The translations under genes were made by a program, and so were the position numbers. From Kiloniellaceae bacterium (lineage in GTDB: Bacteria; Pseudomonadota; Alphaproteobacteria; Kiloniellales; J153), in the NCBI GenBank assembly GCA_021776115.1, contig JAJFGN010000049.1:62001-126000 (forward strand): DNA of 64,000 nucleotides, given 5' to 3'. This document shows, one piece after another, positions 1 to 8,754 of this stretch. A model generated the notes under the pieces. The model did not search any database and was not told where the DNA came from. It was given only the letters and a program-made list of their open reading frames with translations. Positions within the stretch are counted from its first letter, which is position 1; every line of letters starts with the position of its first letter.

Positions 1-1
1 C

Positions 2-379
2 GGGCCGGAGATCGAGAGCTTGATCGATAAGGTCGAGGCCGCCGTGAAAGCCTATCCCTTCATGGATACCTACCAGACCTGGCCGGGGCCCAATTCCAAC
101 ACCTTCACGGCCAGCATCGCCCGCGCGGCGCCCGAACTCGGTCTCGACCTGCCGCCAACCGCGATCGGAAAGGACTATCTCGGCATCACCCGTTTTGTGG
201 CGTCATCGCCCAGCGGCACCGGCTTTCAAGTTTCCGTTCTGGGCGTTCTTGGTTTCATGGTGGGGTTAGAAGAAGGCCTGGAAGTGAACGTATTGGGCCT
301 CAGCTTCGGCCTTGATCCTCTCGGTCTCGCCATCAAGCTGCCGGGGATTGGCCGCCTTGGCGCGGAGCGTTCCCCCTAA
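2..379 (+). CDS. DUF3750 family protein, C-terminal part (5' end outside window)
   Basis: The reading frame is open from base 2 with no start required (GPEIESLIDKVEAAV...), so the ORF-track start (a TTG at base 20) is probably internal and the gene begins before the window. The visible part holds WPGPNSNTF followed by conserved Pro/Gly-rich stretches, which I recognise as the DUF3750 family, a group of uncharacterised proteins. A hydrophobic Gly-rich stretch (VSVLGVLGFMVGL) could touch a membrane. It ends about 115 bases before the DnaJ-like gene. Function is unknown. Confidence 0.65.
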   Translation, partial: GPEIESLIDKVEAAVKAYPFMDTYQTWPGPNSNTFTASIARAAPELGLDLPPTAIGKDYLGITRFVASSPSGTGFQVSVLGVLGFMVGLEEGLEVNVLGLSFGLDPLGLAIKLPGIGRLGAERSP

Positions 380-495
380 GGTGAATTCGCCCTAGGCGCC
401 GCTTGCCCGCCACTTCATCGCGTGGAATAACGGCCTCGAGGGCGAATCGCACCACGCTTACCGCGTCGGCGGCCAAAGGTAGTTGTGACAAGACC

Positions 496-1227
496 ATGAG
501 TGTTTGGGGCAAAATTCTTGGGGGCGCCGCTGGCTTCGCTTTGGGCGGGCCGCTTGGGGCGTTGATCGGCGCCGCCGCTGGACACGCGGTCGATAAAATG
601 CGTGCGCCTGAGCAAGAGGGCGGCGAGGACGACGCCACCAAAAAAGTCGCCTTCACGATCGCGGTGGTCGTACTCGGCGCCAAGATGGCCAAGGCCGACG
701 GCAAGGTCACGCCCGACGAGATAAGTGCTTTCAAAGAAGTCTTCCGGGTCCCGCCCGACGAAATGAAGAACGTCGGCCGCTTGTTCAACAAAGCACGCAA
801 CGATGCGTCCGGGTTCGAACCTTATGCCTGGCAGATCGGGCGCATGTTCAAGAACAACCCGGCGGTCCTGGCCGAATTGCTGGACGGCCTGTTCCACATC
901 GCCCGTGCCGACGGCGCGGTCACCGACGACGAGTTGACTTTCCTGGAGCAGATCGCGCGGATCTTCGGGCTGGATGCGGCCGAGTGGGACCGGATCCGCG
1001 CCGCGAACTTGGGGCCGGACAAGTCCGATCCTCACGTCATTCTGGGCGTTACCCGTGACGCGAGCCGCGATGAGATCAAGTCGGCGTACCGAAAACTCGT
1101 GCGCGAGAACCATCCCGACCGCCTGGTCGCCCAAGGCATGCCGCAAGAATTCGTCGACCTGGCCAATGAGCGCCTGGCAACGATCAATGCCGCCTATGAG
1201 AAGGTCCGCCCACGGGCCGGTACGTGA
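496..1227 (+). CDS. TerB/DnaJ-domain co-chaperone (DjlA-like)
   Basis: This 243-residue protein starts with a Gly/Ala-rich hydrophobic segment (WGKILGGAAGFALGGPLGALIGAAAG), which could be a membrane anchor as in DjlA. A TerB-like helical domain follows (about residues 50-155, with acidic ADGKVTPDE and ADGAVTDDE motifs). A C-terminal J-domain (about 175-240) carries the HPD tripeptide in ENHPDRL, which stimulates the DnaK ATPase. The ORF track opens earlier at 403, but the MSVWGKILGG start matches the family better. The stop overlaps the GTG start of the next gene, so the two are probably co-transcribed. Confidence 0.85.
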   Translation: MSVWGKILGGAAGFALGGPLGALIGAAAGHAVDKMRAPEQEGGEDDATKKVAFTIAVVVLGAKMAKADGKVTPDEISAFKEVFRVPPDEMKNVGRLFNKARNDASGFEPYAWQIGRMFKNNPAVLAELLDGLFHIARADGAVTDDELTFLEQIARIFGLDAAEWDRIRAANLGPDKSDPHVILGVTRDASRDEIKSAYRKLVRENHPDRLVAQGMPQEFVDLANERLATINAAYEKVRPRAGT

Positions 1228-2114
1228 TTTCCGTGCCTATCCGCCCGCTTCACCTGGCCGCCCTGGTTTTTGTCACCCTTGTTTGGGGCATGAACTTCGC
1301 CGCTGCGAAGATTGGCTTGGCGCAACTGCCACCACTCCTGATGATGTCTTTGCGCTGGGCCCTGGTCGGCCTGATGGTGGCGCCCTTCGTGCCGATGCCT
1401 CGCGGGCGTTGGCGCGAAACCTTCTTGGTTTCTTTCACCTTGGGGTTCGCACACTTTTCCCTAATGTTTTCGGGCTTGCGGGACCTCGATGCCGCCACCG
1501 CCGCGATCGCAATTCAACTGCAGGTGCCTTTCGCCGCCTTGCTGGCCGCGGTTATCTTCAAGGATACTTTGGGCTGGCGGCGGGCCTTGGGAATGGCGGT
1601 CGCGTTCGCCGGCGTCGCAATCATCGCCGGGGAGCCGAAGCTCGACGGTCACTACGCCGCCTTGGCGATGGTAATCGCGGCGGCCTGCATATGGTCGGTC
1701 GCGAATATGCAAATCAAGCTGATGGGCGAGATCAACGGCATGGTTTTTAACGGGTGGATCGGGATCTTCGCAGCGCCGCAACTGGCGCTAGGGTCTTGGC
1801 TACTCGAAGAAGGTCAACTCGCGGCGCTCTCGGCGGCCGATTGGCGGGCCTATGTCTCGATCCTGTATCAAGCCGTCGTGGTTGTGATCGTAGGGTACGG
1901 CCTTTGGTTCTACCTGCTGCGTAAGTACGAGGTAAATCAGGTGATGCCGTTTATCCTGTTGGTCCCGCCCTTCGGGGTTCTGTCCGGCATACTCCTGCTC
2001 GGGGAAACCATATCGCTCACCTTTATCCTGGGCGGGTTGCTGACCGTGGTTGGCGTCGGGATCATTATCCTGCGGTGGCCGAGGCTCGTCGCCCCCGAGG
2101 CGGAGCGCGTGTGA
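1224..2114 (+). CDS. EamA/DMT-superfamily transporter
   Basis: This 296-residue protein consists of about ten hydrophobic segments in two repeated EamA halves, typical of drug/metabolite exporters of the inner membrane (for example LVWGMNFAAAKIGL near the N-terminus and GYGLWFYLLRKYEVNQVMPFILLVPPFGVL in the second half). The substrate cannot be told from sequence; relatives export amino acids or metabolites. It starts with GTG inside the stop of the DnaJ-like gene (GTGA) and ends overlapping the amidase start (ATGA). The three genes therefore look translationally coupled, without an obvious functional link. Confidence 0.85.
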   Translation: MISVPIRPLHLAALVFVTLVWGMNFAAAKIGLAQLPPLLMMSLRWALVGLMVAPFVPMPRGRWRETFLVSFTLGFAHFSLMFSGLRDLDAATAAIAIQLQVPFAALLAAVIFKDTLGWRRALGMAVAFAGVAIIAGEPKLDGHYAALAMVIAAACIWSVANMQIKLMGEINGMVFNGWIGIFAAPQLALGSWLLEEGQLAALSAADWRAYVSILYQAVVVVIVGYGLWFYLLRKYEVNQVMPFILLVPPFGVLSGILLLGETISLTFILGGLLTVVGVGIIILRWPRLVAPEAERV

Positions 2115-2827
2115 TGAATCCGTTTTACGAACGCCCGTCGCCCAATTTCGACGCCCGCCCGGCCGGGCAGGCGGTCGACATTCTGCTCTTGCATTATACC
2201 GGCATGCGCGACGGCGAGATGGCGTTGACTCGCTTGTGCGACCCAGCGGCCAAGGTCAGCGCGCACTATTGTGTCGGCGAGGATGGCGGCGTGACGCGCC
2301 TGGTGGCCGAAGCGGCCCGCGCCTGGCATGCCGGGGCCGGATGCTGGGCCGGCGCCAGCGACATCAACGCCCGCTCGATCGGCATCGAAATAGTCAATCC
2401 TGGGCATGAGTTTGGCTACCGCGCCTTCCCGGATGCTCAGATCGTGGCGGTTATCGAGCTTTGCCAGGATATTTTAAGCCGCCACCGCATCCCGGCTGGG
2501 CGCGTCCTGGGTCATTCCGACGTCGCGCCCCTGCGCAAGGAAGACCCCGGCGAGCTTTTTCCTTGGTCCCGTTTGGCGGCGGCGGGCATAGGGCTCTGGC
2601 CTGGGCGCGCCGAAGCGGCGGCGTCGGATCCCAGTCAGGCCCAAATCAAACACCGCCTGGGCAGGTTCGGCTATGGATATCTGGAAGACGACTTCGGCGC
2701 TGTCGTGCGGGCCTTTCACCGCCACTTCCGCCCGGAAGCCGTAACCGCCGGCGCCGATGCCGAGACCGCGGGGATTCTCGATGCCCTCTTAGCCTGCTCG
2801 ATTGACGGCGCCGGGCCGCGCCCCTAG
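2114..2827 (+). CDS. N-acetylmuramoyl-L-alanine amidase, AmpD/AmiD type
   Basis: This 237-residue zinc amidase cleaves the lactyl-amide bond between MurNAc and the stem peptide, in cell-wall recycling or turnover. The amidase_2 fold is visible. LLLHYTGM supplies a zinc His, GASDINARSIGIEI is the family core, and GHSDVAPLRKEDPGELFPW holds the second His and the Asp. A C-terminal peptidoglycan-binding-like domain (about residues 175-235, IKHRLGRFGYGY...) follows. No signal peptide is visible, which favours a cytoplasmic AmpD-like recycling role over a periplasmic AmiD. The ATG overlaps the EamA stop. It lies just upstream of rnpB and the wall-synthesis cluster. Confidence 0.85.
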   Translation: MNPFYERPSPNFDARPAGQAVDILLLHYTGMRDGEMALTRLCDPAAKVSAHYCVGEDGGVTRLVAEAARAWHAGAGCWAGASDINARSIGIEIVNPGHEFGYRAFPDAQIVAVIELCQDILSRHRIPAGRVLGHSDVAPLRKEDPGELFPWSRLAAAGIGLWPGRAEAAASDPSQAQIKHRLGRFGYGYLEDDFGAVVRAFHRHFRPEAVTAGADAETAGILDALLACSIDGAGPRP

Positions 2828-2835
2828 GTATAAGA

Positions 2836-3239
<404 letters not shown>

Positions 3240-3456
3240 ATTTATCCAGTTGATATATAACGATTTTTATCTCGAATATCAATCTATAGTTGTATTTTTC
3301 TCAGGCCGGCGCCGGTGCGTGCCACAGAATTGACATCGGCCTCCATAACAAGAACATTACAAGAACAAAGTGTTGGCGCAATCGGCGCAGAGTCTTGTCC
3401 AGCTTGGGCGATGCAAAACCGATGGCTGATTCCAATCACTACAAGGGACGGGCCAA

Positions 3457-3486
3457 TTAATAGCTTCTTAACCACCTCGGTATTAC
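3457..3486 (+). promoter_or_regulatory. CtrA-type box with possible -10 upstream of mraZ
   Basis: TTAATAGCTTCTTAAC at 3457-3472 is a perfect match to the alphaproteobacterial CtrA consensus TTAA-N7-TTAAC. A TATTAC hexamer at 3481-3486 could be a -10; the box would then cover about -36 to -21, the position typical of CtrA-activated promoters. The match is seen in sequence; the promoter assignment is inference. Confidence 0.6.
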
Positions 3487-3491
3487 TTGAG

Positions 3492-3537
3492 TCCCATTGA
3501 CTCCCTATTGAAACCCATGCTATCCCGGTCAATCCCA
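3492..3537 (-). promoter_or_regulatory. Five-box MraZ-type operator
   Basis: On the minus strand there are five GGG-centred boxes (TGGGA, AGGGA, TGGGT, CGGGA, TGGGA). On the plus strand their CCC cores begin at 3493, 3503, 3514, 3524 and 3534, that is every 10-11 bases. MraZ is known to bind tandem TGGG-type repeats with about 10-bp spacing ahead of its own gene, so this is very likely the autoregulatory operator of the dcw cluster. The orientation and the number of boxes, five, are the details worth noting. Confidence 0.7.
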
Positions 3538-3629
3538 AAAATGGGATGGTTTGGCGGCCAAATGAGCGGTGCGGGCGGATACCGGGGAGCGTGGCTCAGC
3601 GGCGCACGCCGTGGGAGGGGCAAGTGGCG

Positions 3630-4091
3630 ATGTTCATCGGCACATTCGAGAATAAAATCGACCGTAAAGGTCGAGTCTCGGTGCCGTACCCATTCCGTCA
3701 AGCCCTTGGCACCCAGGCCTTCAACGGAATTGTCGCCTTCGCCTCGTACCGGGACGAGGCAATCGAGGCCTGCGGCTACGACTTTCTAGAGCGCATCAAC
3801 GACAGCATCGAAACGCTGGACCTCTTCTCCAAGGCACAGGACGACTTGGCCACGAGTATTCTTGGCAGTTCCCGTCCCCTGCCCTTCGATACCGAGGGGC
3901 GCATCAACATGCCGCAGGAACTGATGGAACGCGCCGGATTAACGGACGGCGCCGCCTTTGTCGGCAAAGGGCCAATATTTCAGATTTGGGAACCGGGCGC
4001 CCTGCGCCAGCACATGGAAGAGGCGCGGGCACGCGCCAAGGCCGAAGGGCGCAGCTTGTCGTTACGCAAGCCCGCAGTCATCACGCCGTGA
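3630..4091 (+). CDS. mraZ: Transcriptional regulator and dcw-cluster repressor MraZ
   Basis: This 153-residue protein contains two SpoVT-AbrB-like swapped-hairpin halves; MFIGTFENKIDRKGRVSVPYPFRQAL is the classical N-terminus and a second copy follows near DTEGRINMPQEL. MraZ forms ring-shaped oligomers that bind the repeats ahead of its own gene and tune the division and cell-wall operon. The ATG at 3630 is chosen over the longer ORF because GGGAGGGG lies 9 bases upstream and the family starts MFIG. The stop overlaps the rsmH start (GTGA). Confidence 0.95.
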   Translation: MFIGTFENKIDRKGRVSVPYPFRQALGTQAFNGIVAFASYRDEAIEACGYDFLERINDSIETLDLFSKAQDDLATSILGSSRPLPFDTEGRINMPQELMERAGLTDGAAFVGKGPIFQIWEPGALRQHMEEARARAKAEGRSLSLRKPAVITP

Positions 4092-5116
4092 CCGGGCGCG
4101 AACGAAATCAATCCTCAGGTACGCCCGGCGGGCACACGCCCGTTATGCTGCGCGAGGTCATCGAGGCTCTGGCCCCGCGCGACGGCGCCATCTACGTCGA
4201 CGGCACCTTCGGCGCCGGCGGATACGCGCGCGCCATCGTCGAGGCCGCCCAGACGAAAGTTTACGGTATCGACCGAGACCCCGAGGCGGTCAGCCGCGCC
4301 GCCACGCTCGTACGCCAGTATCCGGGACGTTTGACAGTGATCGCCGGCCGCTTCGGCGACATGGATCGCCACCTGCATGAGCAAGGCATCCAGGCGGTCG
4401 ACGGCGTCGCCCTGGATCTGGGCGTATCGTCCATGCAGATCGACGAGGCGGAACGCGGATTTTCGTTTCGCTTCGACGCCGCGATCGACATGCGTATGGG
4501 CGGGCGCGAACAGGGGTACCCAAGCGCCGCCGACGTGGTCAACGACATGGCGGAAGACGACCTCGCCGACATCATCAAGCGCTTTGGCGAGGAGCGCCGG
4601 GCGCGCCAAGTCGCGCGCGCCATCGTCTCCGCCCGCCAGGACGGGCGGATAGAGCGAACCGGGCAACTGGCCGATATCGTTCGCGGCGCCGTCGCGCGCG
4701 GTGCTCGCGACGCCCAAGGTATCGATAATTCGACCCGCACGTTTCAGGCGCTTCGGATTTACACCAACGATGAGTTGGGCGAGTTGGAGCGTGGTTTAAG
4801 GGCGGCCGAGCGCCTGCTCGCACCAGGCGGGCGGCTCGCGGTCGTCGCGTTTCACAGCTTGGAAGACCGGATAGTCAAAACTTTCCTGCGGCAGCGCAGC
4901 GGTGGGCAATCGCGCGCGCCCCGTCACCTTCCCGAAACACCCAGCGACGCCGCCCCCGACCCCACGTTTAAGCTTCTGTTCAAGGGCCTTTGCCGGCCCA
5001 GCCAGGCGGAGTGTGACGCAAATCCTCGCGCCCGCTCCGCCCGGCTGCGGGCCGCCGAGCGGACTGGGGCGCCGGCTTGGCCATCGAACGACGAGGAACG
5101 CGAATGGGCGGCGTAA
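4088..5116 (+). CDS. rsmH: 16S rRNA (cytosine(1402)-N(4))-methyltransferase RsmH
   Basis: This 342-residue SAM-dependent enzyme (formerly MraW) methylates N4 of C1402 in 16S rRNA, in the ribosomal decoding centre. The SAM motif is VDGTFGAGGYARAI, followed by family motifs LDLGVSSMQID and GFSFRFDAAIDMRM and, near the C-terminus, VVAFHSLEDRIVK. The GTG at 4088 overlaps the mraZ stop and gives the expected TGREQ-like N-terminus preceding HTPVMLREV; the upstream extension in the ORF track is inside mraZ. It ends 13 bases inside ftsL. Confidence 0.95.
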   Translation: MTGRERNQSSGTPGGHTPVMLREVIEALAPRDGAIYVDGTFGAGGYARAIVEAAQTKVYGIDRDPEAVSRAATLVRQYPGRLTVIAGRFGDMDRHLHEQGIQAVDGVALDLGVSSMQIDEAERGFSFRFDAAIDMRMGGREQGYPSAADVVNDMAEDDLADIIKRFGEERRARQVARAIVSARQDGRIERTGQLADIVRGAVARGARDAQGIDNSTRTFQALRIYTNDELGELERGLRAAERLLAPGGRLAVVAFHSLEDRIVKTFLRQRSGGQSRAPRHLPETPSDAAPDPTFKLLFKGLCRPSQAECDANPRARSARLRAAERTGAPAWPSNDEEREWAA

Positions 5117-5499
5117 GGCGCATGGCGGTTCCGCTGAGTATCGTTACGACGCTGGCGATCGCTGTGATGCTCTTTCACCTCAAGCAAAGGGTCGGCGGCC
5201 TTGAAAAGGAATTGGCGCAGGTCAACCGCACCATCGGTACCCATCAAGAAACGATCCAGGTCCTGCGAAGCGAGTGGAGCTTTCTGAACCGGCCCGCGAA
5301 CATCGCCGACTTGGCAAAGAAACTTCTAAACATGCAGCGCACGCCGCCTGACCGCGTGATTCGCCTGGAAGACCTCCCGGTTCGTGCGCCTAGCAACAGC
5401 GTTACGCAAACCGCGGGAGCGTCTTCGATCCTGCCAAAGTCAAGCGCCCTGACCGTCCGTACCGGCGGCTTGACCCGTCAGACAGGGAGTCTTCAATGA
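5104..5499 (+). CDS. ftsL: Cell division protein FtsL
   Basis: This 131-residue bitopic membrane protein has a short cytoplasmic N-terminus, one membrane helix (VPLSIVTTLAIAVMLFHL) and a periplasmic coiled coil (VGGLEKELAQVNRTIGTHQETIQVLRSEWSFLNRP). It scaffolds the FtsQLB complex that activates FtsWI. The sequence is poorly conserved, but gene position between rsmH and ftsI, topology and the EWSFLNRP motif identify it. ATG 5104 overlaps rsmH; ATG 5122 is possible. The stop overlaps ftsI (ATGA). Confidence 0.9.
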   Translation: MGGVRRMAVPLSIVTTLAIAVMLFHLKQRVGGLEKELAQVNRTIGTHQETIQVLRSEWSFLNRPANIADLAKKLLNMQRTPPDRVIRLEDLPVRAPSNSVTQTAGASSILPKSSALTVRTGGLTRQTGSLQ

Positions 5500-7268
5500 A
5501 AACCGGCGCACCAAGGAACGCGAATGTCCGCGACCGTCAATTGCCGCCGTTGCCGCGCCATCCGCATGCCAGACATTTACTTGCCGGGAACACGGCCGCC
5601 ACCTTGGAAATCGGCCGAACCCGTTTGCTTGTCGCCGGTCTAATCTTCGCCCTGGCCTTCACCGTGGTTGGCGGCCGGCTGATCGAGTTGGCGCTTTGGA
5701 GCGACGGCACGACCCCGCGCCTGGCCCAATCCACCGTGTCGCCGCGCCCCTTCACAGGCCGCGCCGATATCATTGACCGAAATGGCGTGATCCTCGCCGC
5801 CAACGTGCCAACCGCATCGCTTTATGCCGACCCGCGCTTGATCCGGAACCCCGAAAAAGCGGCGGCGGCGCTGGCCAAGATTCTGCCCGACATGTCGGCC
5901 GTCAAAATTCGGGCCAGACTGGCCAGCGATAGCGCCTTCGTGTGGATCAAACGAAATCTGACGCCGCAGGAACACTACGAAATCAACCGACTGGGAATCC
6001 CGGGCCTCAATTTCCGACGCGGGGTTCAGCGTATCTACCCGAATGGGAAGCTGGGCGCTCACATTATCGGTTTCACCGACTTAGATACGGAAGGCTTGGC
6101 TGGCATCGAGCGTTCCTTCAACGATGTCTTGAAAGAAAGCGCCGTACCGGTCCGCTTAAGTTTGGATGTTCGCGTTCAGCACATCTTGACCGAGGAACTG
6201 GCGGCGACGATGAAGGAATTCGACGCGATCGCCGCCGCTGGCGTTGTGATGGATGTGCGTACGGGCGAGACGCTGGCCATGTCGTCCTTGCCGGACTTTA
6301 CACCCGGCGACGCCGGTGCCGCGTCGAACGATGCGCGATTCAACCGCGCGACCCTCGGCCTGTACGAGATGGGGTCGGTCTTCAAGATCTTCACGACCGC
6401 GCAAGCCCTCGATAGCGGCATGGTCACACTGAATGACGGTTACGATACCAGTAAGCCCATCCGCGCGGCGCGTTTTACGATCAACGATTTCAAACCCAAG
6501 AACAGGTGGCAGTCGATCCCTGAAATCTTTATGTATTCCAGCAACATCGGCACCGCTCTCATGGCCAAGGATGCCGGCACGCCGGCGCAGAAGGCCTTTC
6601 TGAGCAAGCTGGGCCTGACGCGAGCATCGAGCATAGAGTTGGGCGAGGTCAGCCCACCAATTCTGCCCTTGCCCTGGCGCGACATCAATACGCTCACGAT
6701 CTCTTACGGTCATGGCATCGCGGTCAGTCCTATCCAAGTCGCGAGCGCGGTCGCCGCGATCGTAAACGGGGGCGAACTGATCCCCGCGACCCTGATAAAG
6801 CGTGAGGTGAATACGCCGGTCGTCGTCCGGAGGGTGATCCGTGAATCGACGTCTCGCGCGATGCGCGACCTGATGCGCCTTGTCGTGCGCCACGGCACCG
6901 GCAGAAAGGCAAATGCGGAAGGACTCTTGATCGGTGGGAAAACCGGCACTTCAGACAAGTTGGTCAACGGCCGCTACGTGCGAGATAAGCGGATCGCGTC
7001 CTTTGTCGGCGCCTTCCCCATGAACGATCCGCGCTATGTCGTCCTGATCATGATCGACGAGCCCAAGGGCACGAAGAAGACCTACAACTACGCGACCGGC
7101 GGTTGGGTCGCGGCGCCGGCCATGCGCAATGTCGTCGAAAGGATCGCACCGATCTTGGGCGTCGCGCCGGCCACCGAGGGCTTTGAAACCGCATCGAGCG
7201 AACGCATCCTGGTACGAACCAAGGCCCGGGCGCAACAAGCAAAGGCGCAACGGATTGCGGTTAACTGA
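5496..7268 (+). CDS. ftsI: Penicillin-binding protein 3 (septal transpeptidase FtsI)
   Basis: This 590-residue class B PBP cross-links septal peptidoglycan in the periplasm. The order is a cytoplasmic tail of about 45 residues, one membrane helix (LLVAGLIFALAFTVVGG), the PBP dimer domain (from RPFTGRADIIDRNG) and the transpeptidase domain. The active-site motifs are SVFK (in YEMGSVFKIFTT), SSN (YSSNIG) and KTGT (GGKTGTSDK), all intact. It is coupled to ftsL by an ATGA overlap. Its C-terminal codons overlap the likely TTG start of murE. Confidence 0.96.
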   Translation: MKTGAPRNANVRDRQLPPLPRHPHARHLLAGNTAATLEIGRTRLLVAGLIFALAFTVVGGRLIELALWSDGTTPRLAQSTVSPRPFTGRADIIDRNGVILAANVPTASLYADPRLIRNPEKAAAALAKILPDMSAVKIRARLASDSAFVWIKRNLTPQEHYEINRLGIPGLNFRRGVQRIYPNGKLGAHIIGFTDLDTEGLAGIERSFNDVLKESAVPVRLSLDVRVQHILTEELAATMKEFDAIAAAGVVMDVRTGETLAMSSLPDFTPGDAGAASNDARFNRATLGLYEMGSVFKIFTTAQALDSGMVTLNDGYDTSKPIRAARFTINDFKPKNRWQSIPEIFMYSSNIGTALMAKDAGTPAQKAFLSKLGLTRASSIELGEVSPPILPLPWRDINTLTISYGHGIAVSPIQVASAVAAIVNGGELIPATLIKREVNTPVVVRRVIRESTSRAMRDLMRLVVRHGTGRKANAEGLLIGGKTGTSDKLVNGRYVRDKRIASFVGAFPMNDPRYVVLIMIDEPKGTKKTYNYATGGWVAAPAMRNVVERIAPILGVAPATEGFETASSERILVRTKARAQQAKAQRIAVN

Positions 7269-8754
7269 ACTCCTTATGGATGGGACCACCGAAATGCCGG
7301 CCGAAATGGCGGCGTCGCACGATCCGGATATCCTGGGCCTGACCGCGGACAGTCGCGGCGTCATGCCCGGATTCCTGTTCGCGGCCTTGCCGGGCGCTCA
7401 AGCCGACGGCCGCGATTTTGTCGACCAGGCGGTCGCGAAGGGCGCGCTCGCGGTTCTGGCGCCGAGCGGTACCGAACTTAAAGCCTACGACCCGCCGGTC
7501 CGTTTGCTGACCGCCGACAATCCACGCCGCCAACTGGCGCGCCTGGCGGCGCGCTTTCATGGCGCCCAACCGGAAATCGTGGTGGCCTGTACGGGGACGA
7601 GCGGCAAGACATCGGTCGCCAGCTTTGCCCAGCAGATTTGGCGCGCCCTGGGACACAATGCGGCCAGCATCGGAACGCTGGGTCTCATACCGCCCCGTCC
7701 GGGCGCGCCGAAGTCTCTGACCACGCCGGACCCGGTTGAACTGCACGCCTGCCTGGCCGCCTTGGCCCGCGACGGCGTGGACCGTCTTGTCATGGAAGCC
7801 TCCAGCCACGGGTTGGATCAATACCGTTTGGACGGCGTCAAGATCGCCGCGGCCGCCTTCACCAATCTGTCGCGCGATCACTTGGATTACCATGCCGACA
7901 TGGCGAGCTACCTGGCCGCGAAGTTGCGCTTGTTCAGCGAAATTCTCAGCCCCGAGGGTACGGCGGTCATCAACATCGATATTCCGGAAGCACCGAAGAT
8001 TCGCGAAGCCTGCGCCGCACGCGATCTGAAACTCATTACCTTTGGCACCGGCCCGTGCGACCTCCGCCTGGTTCGTCAAACGCCGAACGCGGAGGGCCAG
8101 GACCTCGCGCTGGAGGTGTTCGGCCGCCCCTACGCGCTGTCGCTAAAGATCGCGGGCACCTTTCAAGCCTTCAATGCCTTGGCGGCGCTGGGCCTGGTGC
8201 TGGCTTCCGGCGCCGAAGAGTCCGCCGCGGTCGCGGCGCTTTCGGGCCTGGAGGGCGTGCCCGGCCGGCTCGAGCCGATCGGCGAAACGCTGGCGGGCGG
8301 GCGTGTCTATGTCGATTACGCGCACAAGCCTGGCGCGCTCGAAGCGGTGCTGCAGGCAGTGCGCCCACACACGCGCAACACGCTTTGGGTCGTCTTCGGC
8401 TGCGGCGGCGACCGGGACGAAGGCAAACGCCCCATGATGGGCAAGATCGCGATCCGCCTGGCCGACCGCGTGATCGTCACCGACGATAACCCGCGCACGG
8501 AAGACCCGGCGAAGATCCGCCACGCGGTCATGAGCGCGGCGCCGGGCGCGCTTGAGATCGGCGATCGCGGGAACGCCATCGCCACCGCCATCGCTGGTTT
8601 AGGCCGCGGCGATACCTTGATTATCGCTGGCAAGGGACACGAATCCGGCCAGATCGTCGGCACCGAGGTTTTGCCGTTCGATGACCGGGAGGTCGCCCGG
8701 GCCGCCATCGCCGCGCAAGAAGGCACGGCCGAGTCCGCTGGAGGCGCCCGGTGA
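7255..8754 (+). CDS. murE: UDP-MurNAc-L-Ala-D-Glu:meso-DAP ligase MurE
   Basis: This Mur ligase adds meso-diaminopimelate to the cytoplasmic UDP-MurNAc dipeptide. The ATP loop is ACTGTSGKTSVA, MEASSHGLDQ is conserved, and DNPRTEDP contains the DNPR motif typical of meso-DAP-specific enzymes. The start is uncertain. TTG 7255 gives LRLTELL, which matches the normal MurE N-terminus and overlaps ftsI by 14 bases. ATG 7276 would remove that segment and has no better ribosome-binding site. The ORF-track start at 7129 lies deep in ftsI and is rejected. About 499 residues, as usual for the family. Confidence 0.92.
   Translation: MRLTELLMDGTTEMPAEMAASHDPDILGLTADSRGVMPGFLFAALPGAQADGRDFVDQAVAKGALAVLAPSGTELKAYDPPVRLLTADNPRRQLARLAARFHGAQPEIVVACTGTSGKTSVASFAQQIWRALGHNAASIGTLGLIPPRPGAPKSLTTPDPVELHACLAALARDGVDRLVMEASSHGLDQYRLDGVKIAAAAFTNLSRDHLDYHADMASYLAAKLRLFSEILSPEGTAVINIDIPEAPKIREACAARDLKLITFGTGPCDLRLVRQTPNAEGQDLALEVFGRPYALSLKIAGTFQAFNALAALGLVLASGAEESAAVAALSGLEGVPGRLEPIGETLAGGRVYVDYAHKPGALEAVLQAVRPHTRNTLWVVFGCGGDRDEGKRPMMGKIAIRLADRVIVTDDNPRTEDPAKIRHAVMSAAPGALEIGDRGNAIATAIAGLGRGDTLIIAGKGHESGQIVGTEVLPFDDREVARAAIAAQEGTAESAGGAR

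Larger units (their letters stand above)
3240..3629 (+). other. rnpB-mraZ intergenic region
   Basis: About 390 bases with no convincing gene; the short ORFs here are out of character with neighbours. The first part (3240-3305) is AT-rich. The second part carries the CtrA-like box, the possible -10 and the five MraZ-type boxes listed separately. It should hold the main promoter of the dcw cluster. Confidence 0.7.

Noticed and set aside
3315-3500. Short ORFs upstream of mraZ
   Set aside because: They run through the CtrA box and MraZ boxes and have no coding character.
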